A stretch of DNA of 34,546 nt from COE1 sp965114465 (GCA_965114465.1 CBCOYO010000017.1:1-34546); one strand, 5' to 3'. Positions 1-8,264 are shown, numbered from the stretch's first letter. The notes: generated by a model from the sequence alone, not told the origin. Translations and numbers: made by a program.

Positions 1-1084
1 GATAATTACAGCAACATTTTTCAGCAGTATCACAAGACATTGGAATCCCTTTATTTATTTCACGCAATTCTGATAATTCTTCTATAAATTCATATATCAC
101 AAAATATATTCTATTACGTTCATCTATATATTCCTTTTTGTCCATTTGATTCAACACCATTAACAAATTCTCATAATAAAATTCATAAATGTTTGCCAAG
201 CTATTTTCCCCTAATTTTCTAAAAGAAATTTCCGGAAACCCCTTCTTTGATTTCCAACCAGTTAACGATTGCTTCTTCATGGCAGTTTTACAGAACATAT
301 GCTCTTTCATCAATTTAATTTCCCCTTCATAATAGGGAATTCTCAACAATCGGCGCATTAACTCCAATTTATCGGAACTTATTTCATTACTCAAAACTAC
401 TTGTCCAAAATGATGTTGTAAATAAGTTTGTCTAAATAATGGATTTTCAGCTACATGATTCTTTCTCTCCATATCCTGAATGTTTTCGTTTTCCATACAA
501 CAAATCGCAGCATACTGCCTAATTTCAGCATTTCCAAGAATATTCACGCTAACTTGATAGGAAGTTGATTTAAGAATTATAACAATAATCCGCATTTGAA
601 CTATATATGTATATAGCATTCCAAACCAAGCAGTCCATCTTAGATTCAATGAAATTGCCCCAAAATTTATTGGTACCAACAATAATATGACGATAAACAT
701 ACAGGGCAGCAAAAATGATCCATATGCATACGACATTATTACTCTATGTGGAATCCCTCCTTTCCTATTATCTTGAACACTATAGAAAAAAATAACGGAT
801 GCCGCCAAAATCGTGTCCAACGTAATTATAATATCAAAAAATCTATCAATATTAGCCCCTAACAAACATTTACTATATATGATTTTACAGTATAGGTCAA
901 AATTTTCTTCTTTAAATATTCTTCCAATGTAACTATATATTCTTCTTTTCTCCCCACATATATCCATAAATATACATAAGATTTCAAATACAATTGGCAT
1001 ATAAAATAACACTGTACGTTCTTTTAGGCTAATCCTTTTCCGTGTAATATGCCTTAAATCACTATTTTTATGAATATTTCCCAT
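1..1084 (-). CDS. Multi-pass membrane protein with large cytoplasmic tail (partial, runs off left edge)
   Basis: An uninterrupted reading frame of 361 codons begins with ATG at 1084 and continues through position 1 without a stop, so the C-terminus is missing. Hydrophobic stretches at about residues 25-44, 82-103, 117-138 and 150-171 suggest four membrane spans. The rest, from about residue 175, is soluble, helical and rich in charged residues. A purine stretch (GAAAGAG) lies just before the ATG, and a stop upstream in frame leaves no earlier usable start. I do not recognise the family. It lies 274 bp downstream of the SH3-domain membrane protein on the same strand, so it could be the last part of the TIR operon, but the gap also allows independent transcription. 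Confidence is high that it is a gene and low on its function. Confidence 0.8.
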   Translation of the reverse strand, partial: MGNIHKNSDLRHITRKRISLKERTVLFYMPIVFEILCIFMDICGEKRRIYSYIGRIFKEENFDLYCKIIYSKCLLGANIDRFFDIIITLDTILAASVIFFYSVQDNRKGGIPHRVIMSYAYGSFLLPCMFIVILLLVPINFGAISLNLRWTAWFGMLYTYIVQMRIIVIILKSTSYQVSVNILGNAEIRQYAAICCMENENIQDMERKNHVAENPLFRQTYLQHHFGQVVLSNEISSDKLELMRRLLRIPYYEGEIKLMKEHMFCKTAMKKQSLTGWKSKKGFPEISFRKLGENSLANIYEFYYENLLMVLNQMDKKEYIDERNRIYFVIYEFIEELSELREINKGIPMSCDTAEKCCCNY

Positions 1085-1358
1085 GTTCTCTTTCTGTTCA
1101 TCTCCTAACTTTTATTTTTAAATACAAAAATAGTTATAATTGTTGATGATACCAAATAAATTTCTATTACCTGAGCGAGCATTACATACAAACAAAATCA
1201 ACTGTAACTTGTTGTGAAAGAGATTTATCACTAAATTTCAAATTATCCTTAAAATCATCTAAGGAGTTCTCGTCACACAGGTAAAAATTTTTCAACTTTG
1301 AGAACTATGTTAATTTTAGTCTATCAAATTCTTACCATTTTGTCACTTTATTTTTTAT
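1085..1358. other. Intergenic region, no gene seen
   Basis: This AT-rich 274 bp gap lies between two minus-strand genes. I see no open frame with a ribosome binding site, no convincing terminator hairpin and no clear promoter. Its length leaves open whether the gene to its left is part of the TIR operon. Confidence 0.5.
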
Positions 1359-2060
1359 TCAATTTTCCTCCTTAAAATATACCTCAAATTCCAAATTTTC
1401 ATATTCTATTGGATGAAGATAGTTTAGTCTGCTCCAGCCCTCGATGCCGTCAACTGTAATAATTTTTACCCACGGCTCTATTTGACCATTATCTGTTTCT
1501 GAGAAACGCATTTCACCATGCCAAAGAACAGTATCCTCATTTTGCAAACGTCCTAATATACTACCATCTGTCATAGAGGGAGCATCTCTCACCAAAAGAG
1601 AAGTTCTTATTCCCGTAACAATTAATGATGTTTCAAAAAGTTCTACTTCATTTTTATTATCTTCGGGCTGTTCAATATAATTGACAGCTACTGCTTTGTT
1701 TGGATCATACCATCCTTGCTTTTCAAATTGGAATAATAAGGTATCTTCACACTTATTGTATATCGTTTCCCCAACTTTCAGAACATTGTTATCTGTCTTC
1801 ATAAATGTGGGCAATACAATAATAATCATGCATAAAATATATAATAATAGAACCTTTCCAAAATGAAATTCCTTTGGCCAATGCCATGCCTTATACCATC
1901 CTTCAAGGGCTAAATCTATCCTTTCCCCTGTACGGGATAACTGATTATCTATATTTTGGAATCCTGCTCCAAATCGTTTATGTAATGCAGCCACAGGAAT
2001 TTCAGTTAATAAATAAAGATATCGAAAAATAAACCTGAGCAGAAATGGTATTGCAGACAA
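1359..2060 (-). CDS. Membrane-anchored bacterial SH3-domain protein (third gene of TIR operon)
   Basis: Counting from the TTG at 2060 the protein has 233 residues. A hydrophobic span lies at about 68-86. A bacterial SH3 (SH3_3-like) domain lies at about 148-217, with the usual LxVRxxPS start, a central PWVKI strand and a GWSRLNYL end. The domain presumably sits on the far side of the membrane and could bind cell wall or peptide; that is inference. The TTG has no good ribosome binding site, and the same frame upstream continues as a very hydrophobic, protein-like sequence without ATG, GTG or TTG back to a stop near 2165. The true N-terminus is therefore probably encoded by the overlapping frame that starts at 2169 (separate entry), joined by a +1 shift. 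The gene follows the 792-residue gene in the same direction, consistent with co-transcription. Confidence 0.75.
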   Translation of the reverse strand: MSAIPFLLRFIFRYLYLLTEIPVAALHKRFGAGFQNIDNQLSRTGERIDLALEGWYKAWHWPKEFHFGKVLLLYILCMIIIVLPTFMKTDNNVLKVGETIYNKCEDTLLFQFEKQGWYDPNKAVAVNYIEQPEDNKNEVELFETSLIVTGIRTSLLVRDAPSMTDGSILGRLQNEDTVLWHGEMRFSETDNGQIEPWVKIITVDGIEGWSRLNYLHPIEYENLEFEVYFKEEN

Positions 2061-2169
2061 AAACCAAAGAATTACTTTCCAAAAAATACTTCCAAAAACA
2101 ATTATAAGTAAAAATAATAAAATCGCTGCACGTCCCCAAAAGTGGCATCCGCATAAATTTATTCACCAT
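2061..2169 (-). other. Frameshifted 5' end of the SH3-domain gene
   Basis: An ATG at 2169 has a good ribosome binding site (GGAG, about nine bases upstream) and starts MVNKFMRMPLLG, but that frame then degenerates and stops at 2002. Near 2137-2146 (minus-strand CTTTTGGGGACG) the +1 frame takes over with RAAILLFLLIIVFGS, a convincing membrane segment that runs straight into the SH3-domain protein. A single extra base in the genome, a sequencing error in the G run, or a programmed +1 shift would each explain it. The joined product would be about 269 residues with two N-terminal membrane spans. Confidence 0.6.
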
Positions 2170-2238
2170 TGTATTCTCACTCCGTCTTTTCGTTATCATA
2201 TACACAAATTAGATAAGATAAACATTCTTTTTTTATTT

Positions 2239-4617
2239 CTAATTTTCATAAAAACTATCTATATCAATTTCATCATCCTCCATCATTTCTACTTCACTGT
2301 CATTATTTTGTAGTATATCATTATTTATCCTCTGCCTTTCCAGCATTGGTAATACCATGTTTCTTACTTCACTTTCTGTAATATAGCTATCCTTCTTTAG
2401 TCTTTCAAGGCGTTGATATTGTCCTTCAAAATTTAAATTATAATACGCCTCTATTTCTTGAATTGCTTCTGCTTCTGACAACTTGCCTTCATCCACCTCA
2501 GTCATAATTACATCTTCATAGGTTACTTTATAACCTGCTGATAATTTTCTTGCATCTTGCTTCATTTCAGCTTCTAAACGTTGTTTTCCCAGTTTTTCTA
2601 CATATTCCTGTGCATTTTTTCCGGGCTTCGCATCAACAGCAGATATTTGATATCCAAAACCAGTTGCTTCATCAAATGTATTATAAGAAGATAATTTTCT
2701 AGTCAATTCTTCGTCCATATCATCATACTTTAAAATACTGTATTTTCGTGTAATCTTCTTAACATCTAAGGAAAATAAATTTTCAAAATATGCATCTACA
2801 TCAATATTCCGATTTTCATAAAATGTAATCGGATCTTTTACCTGAATTACAGCCTTTACATATACTTCAAACGTATAATGAGCCTCTTTACTCGGTGTAT
2901 GAAAATAAATTTCTTTTATATAAGGAAGAGTTGATACCTCCACAAGTGTGGTATATTTTCCTTTCCGGATCTGCTTTGCAGTTGTGTGTTCATCCACAAC
3001 AATATCATTACTATATCCTCCCGTAAGTATAAATGCGGCCCCTCTTTTACCTGTTGTCGGCACTTTAGGAAAAAATCCATTTTGATATTCTTCTTCTCTT
3101 ATTATTAATTCATTTTTAAATTCAACACTCCTTTTTTTGTCATATTCTTGCAACAGCCGTTCATAGACCCGATTAGCTACTATATTTTTACAGTTCTCCA
3201 AAAAATATAAAATATCCTGCCTATAAGCAGTATTCGATGACGCCATAATGTAAAAATATGCTGCAATATGATTCACCATACCTTGCGAAAAATCATATTT
3301 TGAAAGTTTAACCATATATGCCTTTAGGATAGCATATAACTGTTTACGCAAACTATCAACAGCCATTACCTGCTTAATAAGTGGTACGAGATACTGTTGT
3401 TGCTTATTTTTATCACATGCTACTAGCGGCAATTCTGGATAAGATGCATTCACTTGATAGTACCCGCGTCCTATTAAGCTAACATAAATTCGTCCTGCCT
3501 GCACCTTCCATTCTCCGGATTTTGCATTATAAAAAACAAGTTGTATAACATGTGCGAGTAAAGTTCTAAAATGTATAGACCTCAACATTAATAAAACGAT
3601 AAACTTCAAATCATTCCCTTGCAAATTCCAAAATCTTTTGCAAATTACAGTTTCTAAAATATCTCCAAACGACACAATGATATCATCTTCCATAAGAAAA
3701 GAATAAACCATACATGCCGCTTTCCAAAGCCAAATACTGTCTGATTTTATCCAGCATATAATAATATCCTCTATTTCCTCTTTTATTGCCACATCTCCAT
3801 ACAATCTGTATGCTAAATTGCCCAATAACCCTACATTATTTGGATTGGTATAAAGACGTGGGAATATACGTGCTTTTGCATCAGTGATATTCACAGATAT
3901 TACCCTTGCAAATGCTGTCACAATTTGATTTGCATCAAAATTTGTCTTATATTGATAAATTTCATAAAGAAGAATCAGCCAATCTATAATACTTCTGCGC
4001 AAAATTGGAAACTGCTCCAATATATTCCTTAACACCTGCTCTGCATTTTCTCCCAATCCAATATATGTACGTCCATCTTCTGCCAAAAACTGTTTTCCCT
4101 TCATTACAGATAATATTTTATCCATAGAAATATATGGATTCTGCCAATTATAACACAGACTGTTCTTTTTATCAGATTCTTTCGGCTCTGGAAGATATTC
4201 TATTAGTAGTTCTTCCAAATCCGGCAAATCCTGCAAGACAACAACTTCAAAAATACTCAAAATAATTGCCACAGCCAAATATCTGCTGTTCCCATACTTT
4301 TCAACAAATTCAGCACACTGTTGCTTATCCCGCAAATCATATACTTTTTCTTGTGTTTTCGAACTGACAGACACCCCGTTTTTCAGCCTGTCCGAAACCA
4401 CTTCATTTAGATTTTGTATAAAGACTTGTGCTTGTGCCATATTACCTTCTACATTAAATTCATTCGCTATGTGTTTTTTATTTTTCTCCAAATCGGAAGA
4501 ATTTTCTACTTCTTCGTTTTCAATGGTTTCTTCTTTATCACTTGTATCAGCCCTTTTTGCTGAATCCGTTTTTTCCTCTGTTTCTACCTTATCAGCAGTA
4601 TCTTCCTTCGTATTCAT
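2239..4617 (-). CDS. 792-residue helical protein with SPFH/band-7-like C-terminal domain, partner of the TIR protein
   Basis: Residues 1-50 are acidic and probably disordered. Residues 55-71 carry the motif NVEGNMAQAQVFIQNLN, which closely matches the last residues of the adjacent TIR protein. Residues about 100-510 are helical and look like stacked repeats. Residues about 550-690 resemble an SPFH (stomatin/prohibitin) domain: paired strands, a VKDPITFYEN segment, a GFGYQISAVD strand, then a charged helix beginning QEYVEKLGKQRLEAE. A helical segment and a very acidic tail follow. I see no Walker A or B motif, so this is not an obvious NLR or AAA protein. The start codon overlaps the TIR stop (ATGA), implying translational coupling. 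It may be the sensor, scaffold or inhibitor of the TIR enzyme; that role is inference. Confidence 0.8.
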   Translation of the reverse strand: MNTKEDTADKVETEEKTDSAKRADTSDKEETIENEEVENSSDLEKNKKHIANEFNVEGNMAQAQVFIQNLNEVVSDRLKNGVSVSSKTQEKVYDLRDKQQCAEFVEKYGNSRYLAVAIILSIFEVVVLQDLPDLEELLIEYLPEPKESDKKNSLCYNWQNPYISMDKILSVMKGKQFLAEDGRTYIGLGENAEQVLRNILEQFPILRRSIIDWLILLYEIYQYKTNFDANQIVTAFARVISVNITDAKARIFPRLYTNPNNVGLLGNLAYRLYGDVAIKEEIEDIIICWIKSDSIWLWKAACMVYSFLMEDDIIVSFGDILETVICKRFWNLQGNDLKFIVLLMLRSIHFRTLLAHVIQLVFYNAKSGEWKVQAGRIYVSLIGRGYYQVNASYPELPLVACDKNKQQQYLVPLIKQVMAVDSLRKQLYAILKAYMVKLSKYDFSQGMVNHIAAYFYIMASSNTAYRQDILYFLENCKNIVANRVYERLLQEYDKKRSVEFKNELIIREEEYQNGFFPKVPTTGKRGAAFILTGGYSNDIVVDEHTTAKQIRKGKYTTLVEVSTLPYIKEIYFHTPSKEAHYTFEVYVKAVIQVKDPITFYENRNIDVDAYFENLFSLDVKKITRKYSILKYDDMDEELTRKLSSYNTFDEATGFGYQISAVDAKPGKNAQEYVEKLGKQRLEAEMKQDARKLSAGYKVTYEDVIMTEVDEGKLSEAEAIQEIEAYYNLNFEGQYQRLERLKKDSYITESEVRNMVLPMLERQRINNDILQNNDSEVEMMEDDEIDIDSFYEN

Positions 4618-5141
4618 AATTCCATACTCCCATTCATTGTCTGAATAAACACTTGTCTATCTGCAATATTCCCCTTAACATTCATAGTGTTTGTCCCTTT
4701 GGCTACCTCTGTATTATGATAAACCGTTTCCTGCAATTTAATTTTTGACGCAAGATGATTGGCAATGATTGCTGGATTATTTGATTTAAAGTAATTGGTA
4801 TCTTTGGGGTCAAATAAGTCCCTTGGCAGTTCCGTTCCATCAAGGTATATCGGTATTACGCTCCCTTCTTGCGCATGTTTTGCAAAAGCAATTCCTGCCT
4901 CCTCCATTGGCACATCCCTCGCAATATAATACTTTGATACAAACAATGCAATATACTCTGAACTTATCCCAAATATTTCATAAAAAGCTTCCCTTTGATT
5001 TTTTCCGCTAAGAAAAATCTGACCTTCTGATGAAGGCGCAAAAAACGCATTAATGCCTTCTGCTTTTAAATAATGATAAACTTTATCTACAAGTTTTTGA
5101 TCTTCTGTTGCGAAAGATAACGCAATTTTAAACTGATACAT
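4614..5141 (-). CDS. TIR-domain protein, probable NAD-cleaving or signalling effector
   Basis: The 175-residue protein has a TIR_2-like fold. Box 1 (FKIALSFATEDQ) is at residues 4-15. A second strand carries the INAFFAP motif at 30-36. The segment VPMEEAGIAF at 77-86 places Glu80 or Glu81 at the position of the catalytic glutamate of NAD-hydrolysing TIR domains. The domain ends near residue 137. The last residues, about 154-170 (NVKGNIADRQVFIQTMN), match a motif near the N-terminus of the next protein. I chose ATG 5141 because AGAGGGGGA lies nine bases upstream. A longer frame from 5204 would begin inside the predicted promoter. TIR proteins of this kind commonly act in anti-phage defence by consuming NAD+ or making cyclic ADP-ribose signals; whether this one is catalytic is not shown by sequence alone. 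Confidence 0.88.
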   Translation of the reverse strand: MYQFKIALSFATEDQKLVDKVYHYLKAEGINAFFAPSSEGQIFLSGKNQREAFYEIFGISSEYIALFVSKYYIARDVPMEEAGIAFAKHAQEGSVIPIYLDGTELPRDLFDPKDTNYFKSNNPAIIANHLASKIKLQETVYHNTEVAKGTNTMNVKGNIADRQVFIQTMNGSMEL

Positions 5142-5194
5142 TATTAAATCCCCCTCTTTCAGCATTAATACTACATTTTTCATTACTTTCATAA

Positions 5195-5223
5195 ATTGTA
5201 TCAAATATATTTATAATAATCAA
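5195..5223 (-). promoter_or_regulatory. SigA-like promoter of the TIR operon
   Basis: On the minus strand TTGATT (5223-5218) is followed after 17 bases by TACAAT (5200-5195), about 54 bases before the TIR start codon. It also argues against an upstream start at 5204. Confidence 0.65.
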
Positions 5224-5268
5224 CCATAATTTGACATTAATTTCACTAATGTTTTACTAATCGAAAAA

Positions 5269-5343
5269 AGGAACTGTCACATTAAACTTAGATTATACAA
5301 GGTATAATATCTTGTAAATGCTTTCCTTAATGCGACAGCCTCT
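5269..5343. repeat. 75-bp palindromic element (GGGGCTGT family), also a likely terminator
   Basis: The ends are inverted repeats: AGGAACTGTCACATTAA on the left, and the complement of TTAATGCGACAGCCTCT on the right. An inner inverted pair, TACAAGGTAT/ATATCTTGTA, sits between them. The same outer and inner design recurs at 29532-29631. Read on the minus strand, the stem is followed at once by CCTTTTTT, so it can also terminate the glycosyltransferase gene that ends at 5352. Confidence 0.65.
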
Positions 5344-5351
5344 TTTTAATT

Positions 5352-6251
5352 CTACATATTTAATTTATCGGCATCCCTCACCGCCTTCTTCACCATATCC
5401 TTCTCATTCTTCCAGTCATAACCGTCCCGTTTCACCACTCCAAACAGCCAATTCCGAAAAATCACATTTACAAATAAATCCATCCAATTTACAAACCGAT
5501 CCGCAAGAGTACCATGTTCTCTCAACATCCATATTCGGTTTCTTACGGCATAGTAATCTTTCCAATTATATCTTCTTGGATGTATTATAGTATTTTGTTT
5601 TGTCTTATGATTTAGCACTGCATTTGTTACTACTAAAAATTTGCTGTACTTTCTTATCCGCAGCGAATACTCGGCGTCGTCATGCCAGATAAAGTATTCT
5701 GCATGTGGCAGACCGACTTGTTTGATAAGGCTTATATCCAGTACCATTCCACAAAAAGAAGCCACTTCACATAGAAAGTACGGCTGCTGATACTCCTCTT
5801 CGGAACAGTTATGGAATAAGAGTCCTACTTTCGATATTGTTCTTCTATGAAAGATATCAATTGTGTCGTTTGTTTTAACCGTTCCGGCAAATGCTTGATA
5901 TGCCGGCTGGCTCTGTCTTGCCTGTAATATTTGTTCCATATAATCTTCGGCAATCATGGCATCATCATCAATTAGCAGCACACATTCTATATTTTTTTCA
6001 AGAGATCGTTCTATTCCTTTTGCGAAACCGCCTGCGCCGCCGATATTTTCCGGCAGATTTACAATATCATAGATTGTGTTTTCTTTTTGTAATGTTTCAA
6101 GGTAGCTGCCAGTTGTGTCTGTTGAGGCATTGTTGATAATTATAATACTGGAAGCCTGTATTGTTTGCTTCTGCACATTTTCAATGCATTCATGGAGCAA
6201 TTCTTCTCTATTATATGTTACTATCACAATTCCATACTTGGTTTGTATCAT
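5352..6251 (-). CDS. Family-2 glycosyltransferase (COG1216, GlfT2/rhamnosyltransferase-like)
   Basis: This 299-residue protein has the GT-A fold pattern of inverting family-2 enzymes. VIVTYNRE starts the nucleotide-binding strand at residues 9-16. IDDDA at 94-98 is the metal and sugar-nucleotide DxD motif, and WHDDAEY at 189-195 is the catalytic-base region seen in GlfT2-like and rhamnosyltransferase enzymes. There is no membrane span, so it acts at the cytoplasmic face, probably on a lipid-linked or cell-surface glycan; donor and acceptor are unknown. AAAGGA precedes the ATG. It lies downstream of a polytopic membrane protein on the same strand and just upstream of a palindromic element that can end transcription. 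Confidence 0.9.
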   Translation of the reverse strand: MIQTKYGIVIVTYNREELLHECIENVQKQTIQASSIIIINNASTDTTGSYLETLQKENTIYDIVNLPENIGGAGGFAKGIERSLEKNIECVLLIDDDAMIAEDYMEQILQARQSQPAYQAFAGTVKTNDTIDIFHRRTISKVGLLFHNCSEEEYQQPYFLCEVASFCGMVLDISLIKQVGLPHAEYFIWHDDAEYSLRIRKYSKFLVVTNAVLNHKTKQNTIIHPRRYNWKDYYAVRNRIWMLREHGTLADRFVNWMDLFVNVIFRNWLFGVVKRDGYDWKNEKDMVKKAVRDADKLNM

Positions 6252-6282
6252 TGTTATTCCTTTGGCTGCTTGTCTAATATTT

Positions 6283-6373
6283 TATACTGGAGAACTTTAA
6301 AGTTTGCCAATAGTGCCGACTCACGAGTGTAATTTTCTTGAACGATATGATAAAATTATCGTTCGTTAGTACA
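6283..6373. repeat. 91-bp palindromic element, TATACT family, short subtype
   Basis: It begins TATACTGG and ends near GTTAGTACA, with an internal GAACGATA/TATCGTTC hairpin. It aligns over its whole length with the reverse complement of 17196-17287, sharing blocks such as TTTGCCAATA and TGCCGACT. It lies between the glycosyltransferase start and the next upstream gene. Confidence 0.6.
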
Positions 6374-6385
6374 AATCAGCACATT

Positions 6386-6529
6386 TCATTTTCTTTTTAT
6401 CATCTTTCTATTTTTTGTCAGTGATACTGCCATAGCGAATACACTGAAAAACATGATATACACAAGCATTCTATCATAACTTCTTTGGAATTACGAGAGA
6501 AATATTAAAATTTTTATTTTTAACTCCAT
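6386..6529 (-). pseudogene. Possible remnant of a membrane-protein C-terminus
   Basis: A 48-codon frame from ATG 6529 has an in-frame TAA at codon 13 and then reads a protein-like hydrophobic tail (RMLVYIMFFSVFAMAVSL) followed by a basic end and a stop. It is too short for a typical gene and lacks a clear ribosome binding site. It may be the decayed end of a transporter or polysaccharide membrane protein; chance cannot be excluded. The rest of 6374-6642 shows only a weak 7-bp hairpin near 6609-6628. Confidence 0.25.
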
Positions 6530-6642
6530 TTTAGCTGTAAATCTCATCCATTGCTATCATATTTTTCACCATTCCTATCCAATCACAAACAAGACCTGAA
6601 AGGCACTTTCACACTTCACAGTGTGAATTTTCTTTCCCTCTT

Positions 6643-8184
6643 CTATCCATTTGGAAATAAACAATATTGAAACGTCACTTCATCTGGCAGTTCATAATAG
6701 CGCTTCATCCAAACTTCAATGTTTTTATATCCTTCTTGGTAAGGCATCATATTTGCGTAGTTATCATCATACAGTTTATATAACACAATCTCACTTACCG
6801 ATTTTCCCGCATTATAATCCTCTTTCGCTTGCAGCAGTATGCTGTGATTTTCTTGATTTATCCTATAATTATTTTTGTATCCTGTAGTAATCGTTACATA
6901 GTTACATCCAATGTATAAAACTAGTAAAATTATACCACAATGAAACAATATTTGTTGTGTTTTATTTTCTTTTATCTTTTCTAACAAATACATAATACTT
7001 TCTGCCAATACCAAATGCAGTATAAATTCCATCATAATATGGCTGCGCAATGGTACTGCTGGCGATACAATCATCATAAATTGAGATCCCAGTCCTGCCC
7101 CAAGCATCGCCAAAAGAAGAAACTGGTTCTTTCTATAATAGTATATCACAAACGCCGGCAGAAATATCAATATCCAAAATACACCTATAATTACACCCAT
7201 TTCCTTAGGAACAGGGATTATCCGTTCTAATATGAAAAGCGTCGAGATTGCAATAATAGATATCGTTAAGTATTTGTTGTTCAGATATATTATAATTGCC
7301 GCTCCACAAAATACAGTTATGGTAAAGACAAATGCCCAGTTGTAAAGCCCTACATTGTCGTTTATTATCCAGCCAATATTTTGAGCGGTTCTTACGATGA
7401 TATTCTTATTATAAAATGAACTATATAAGCCAGCCTGCGCTCTTTCAAAATTACCAGGAGCTAGTATCGTCAGTCCCCCGCCAATCAATGCGCTTATAAG
7501 CATAGCAAACATATACCGTGGCATTTGTGAAAATATAGATTCTTTATTCTCCCGTTTTGCATATTTTATTACAATGAAAAAGATATCTAATAAAATCGTC
7601 ATTACAGCGATTTGCTCCTGTGAAAAGGCGGCGAGGAAAGTAAGCAATATACAGCCTGCTTTCTTCAAGCTTGTTTCCTTTTTTTCTATGGAAAGATATA
7701 AATATATGCTTCCAAAAAACGGCAGCAGCGGCCATACATATAAAACACTTGCCGAAAACCAATATATTCCGTCCCGCAATGTTTTCAGATGAAATGTACC
7801 AAACAAAAGCAGCGATAGCATAACGCATTGATATAAATTCGTTTTGGTTAACATAGATACTATTTTTCCAGATATTACAGCGATTGTAATTATAATTACC
7901 GCCTGCATAAACTGCATAAGGGTTAAACCGCCATAACGGAACATTACAATTTCAAAGAAGAAATACAATATCCTGCCTCCCCAATGAAGGTAATGCATTT
8001 GTAGAAATTCCAAAATATCGTTCAGTCCATATAATGTTCCTGCTTGATTTTGCGGATTTATATAGGATAAACTTGCATAACCATAATCATCAAAATACAT
8101 ATAGACATAACGATGTTGTAAAAATATAAAAAATGCAAGGGCTGCGCTAATGCTAATCCATATTAATTTTTCTATTTTTTTCAT
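6643..8184 (-). CDS. Polytopic membrane protein, DUF6056/GT-C-like
   Basis: From ATG 8184 the product has 513 residues and about ten to twelve hydrophobic spans. The first loop has the motif YFDDYGYASLSY, whose acidic pair sits where GT-C glycosyltransferases carry their catalytic aspartates, followed by a HWGGR motif. This matches the DUF6056 family of putative glycan-modifying membrane proteins. An upstream start at 8238 would begin inside a GC-rich hairpin, while ATG 8184 has GAGG eleven bases ahead and begins MKKIEKLIW before the first span, so I prefer it. It precedes a family-2 glycosyltransferase on the same strand, and the two may act on the same polyprenyl-linked sugar. No substrate can be named. 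Confidence 0.75.
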   Translation of the reverse strand: MKKIEKLIWISISAALAFFIFLQHRYVYMYFDDYGYASLSYINPQNQAGTLYGLNDILEFLQMHYLHWGGRILYFFFEIVMFRYGGLTLMQFMQAVIIITIAVISGKIVSMLTKTNLYQCVMLSLLLFGTFHLKTLRDGIYWFSASVLYVWPLLPFFGSIYLYLSIEKKETSLKKAGCILLTFLAAFSQEQIAVMTILLDIFFIVIKYAKRENKESIFSQMPRYMFAMLISALIGGGLTILAPGNFERAQAGLYSSFYNKNIIVRTAQNIGWIINDNVGLYNWAFVFTITVFCGAAIIIYLNNKYLTISIIAISTLFILERIIPVPKEMGVIIGVFWILIFLPAFVIYYYRKNQFLLLAMLGAGLGSQFMMIVSPAVPLRSHIMMEFILHLVLAESIMYLLEKIKENKTQQILFHCGIILLVLYIGCNYVTITTGYKNNYRINQENHSILLQAKEDYNAGKSVSEIVLYKLYDDNYANMMPYQEGYKNIEVWMKRYYELPDEVTFQYCLFPNG

Positions 8185-8216
8185 AGAGATAGTTACCTCA
8201 TTGGGAAAATTACCGC

Positions 8217-8239
8217 TGTGCGGCTGATGTAGCCGCACA
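8217..8239 (-). terminator. Hairpin between the AAA-ATPase gene and the membrane-protein gene
   Basis: A perfect 9-bp stem (TGTGCGGCT/AGCCGCACA) with a 5-base loop lies 26 bases after the AAA-ATPase gene. The following T stretch is weak (ATTTTCCC), so it may only reduce read-through or protect the 3' end. Confidence 0.45.
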
Positions 8240-8264
8240 ACATATCTTTTTACGTTCAGTATAC

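Noticed and set aside
5142..5204. Upstream in-frame extension of the TIR protein to 5204
   Set aside because: The extra start lies inside the predicted promoter, while the ATG at 5141 has a strong ribosome binding site and begins at the TIR fold.
8185..8238. Extension of the DUF6056-like protein to an ATG at 8238
   Set aside because: The added residues come from a GC-rich hairpin and lack a ribosome binding site; ATG 8184 fits better.
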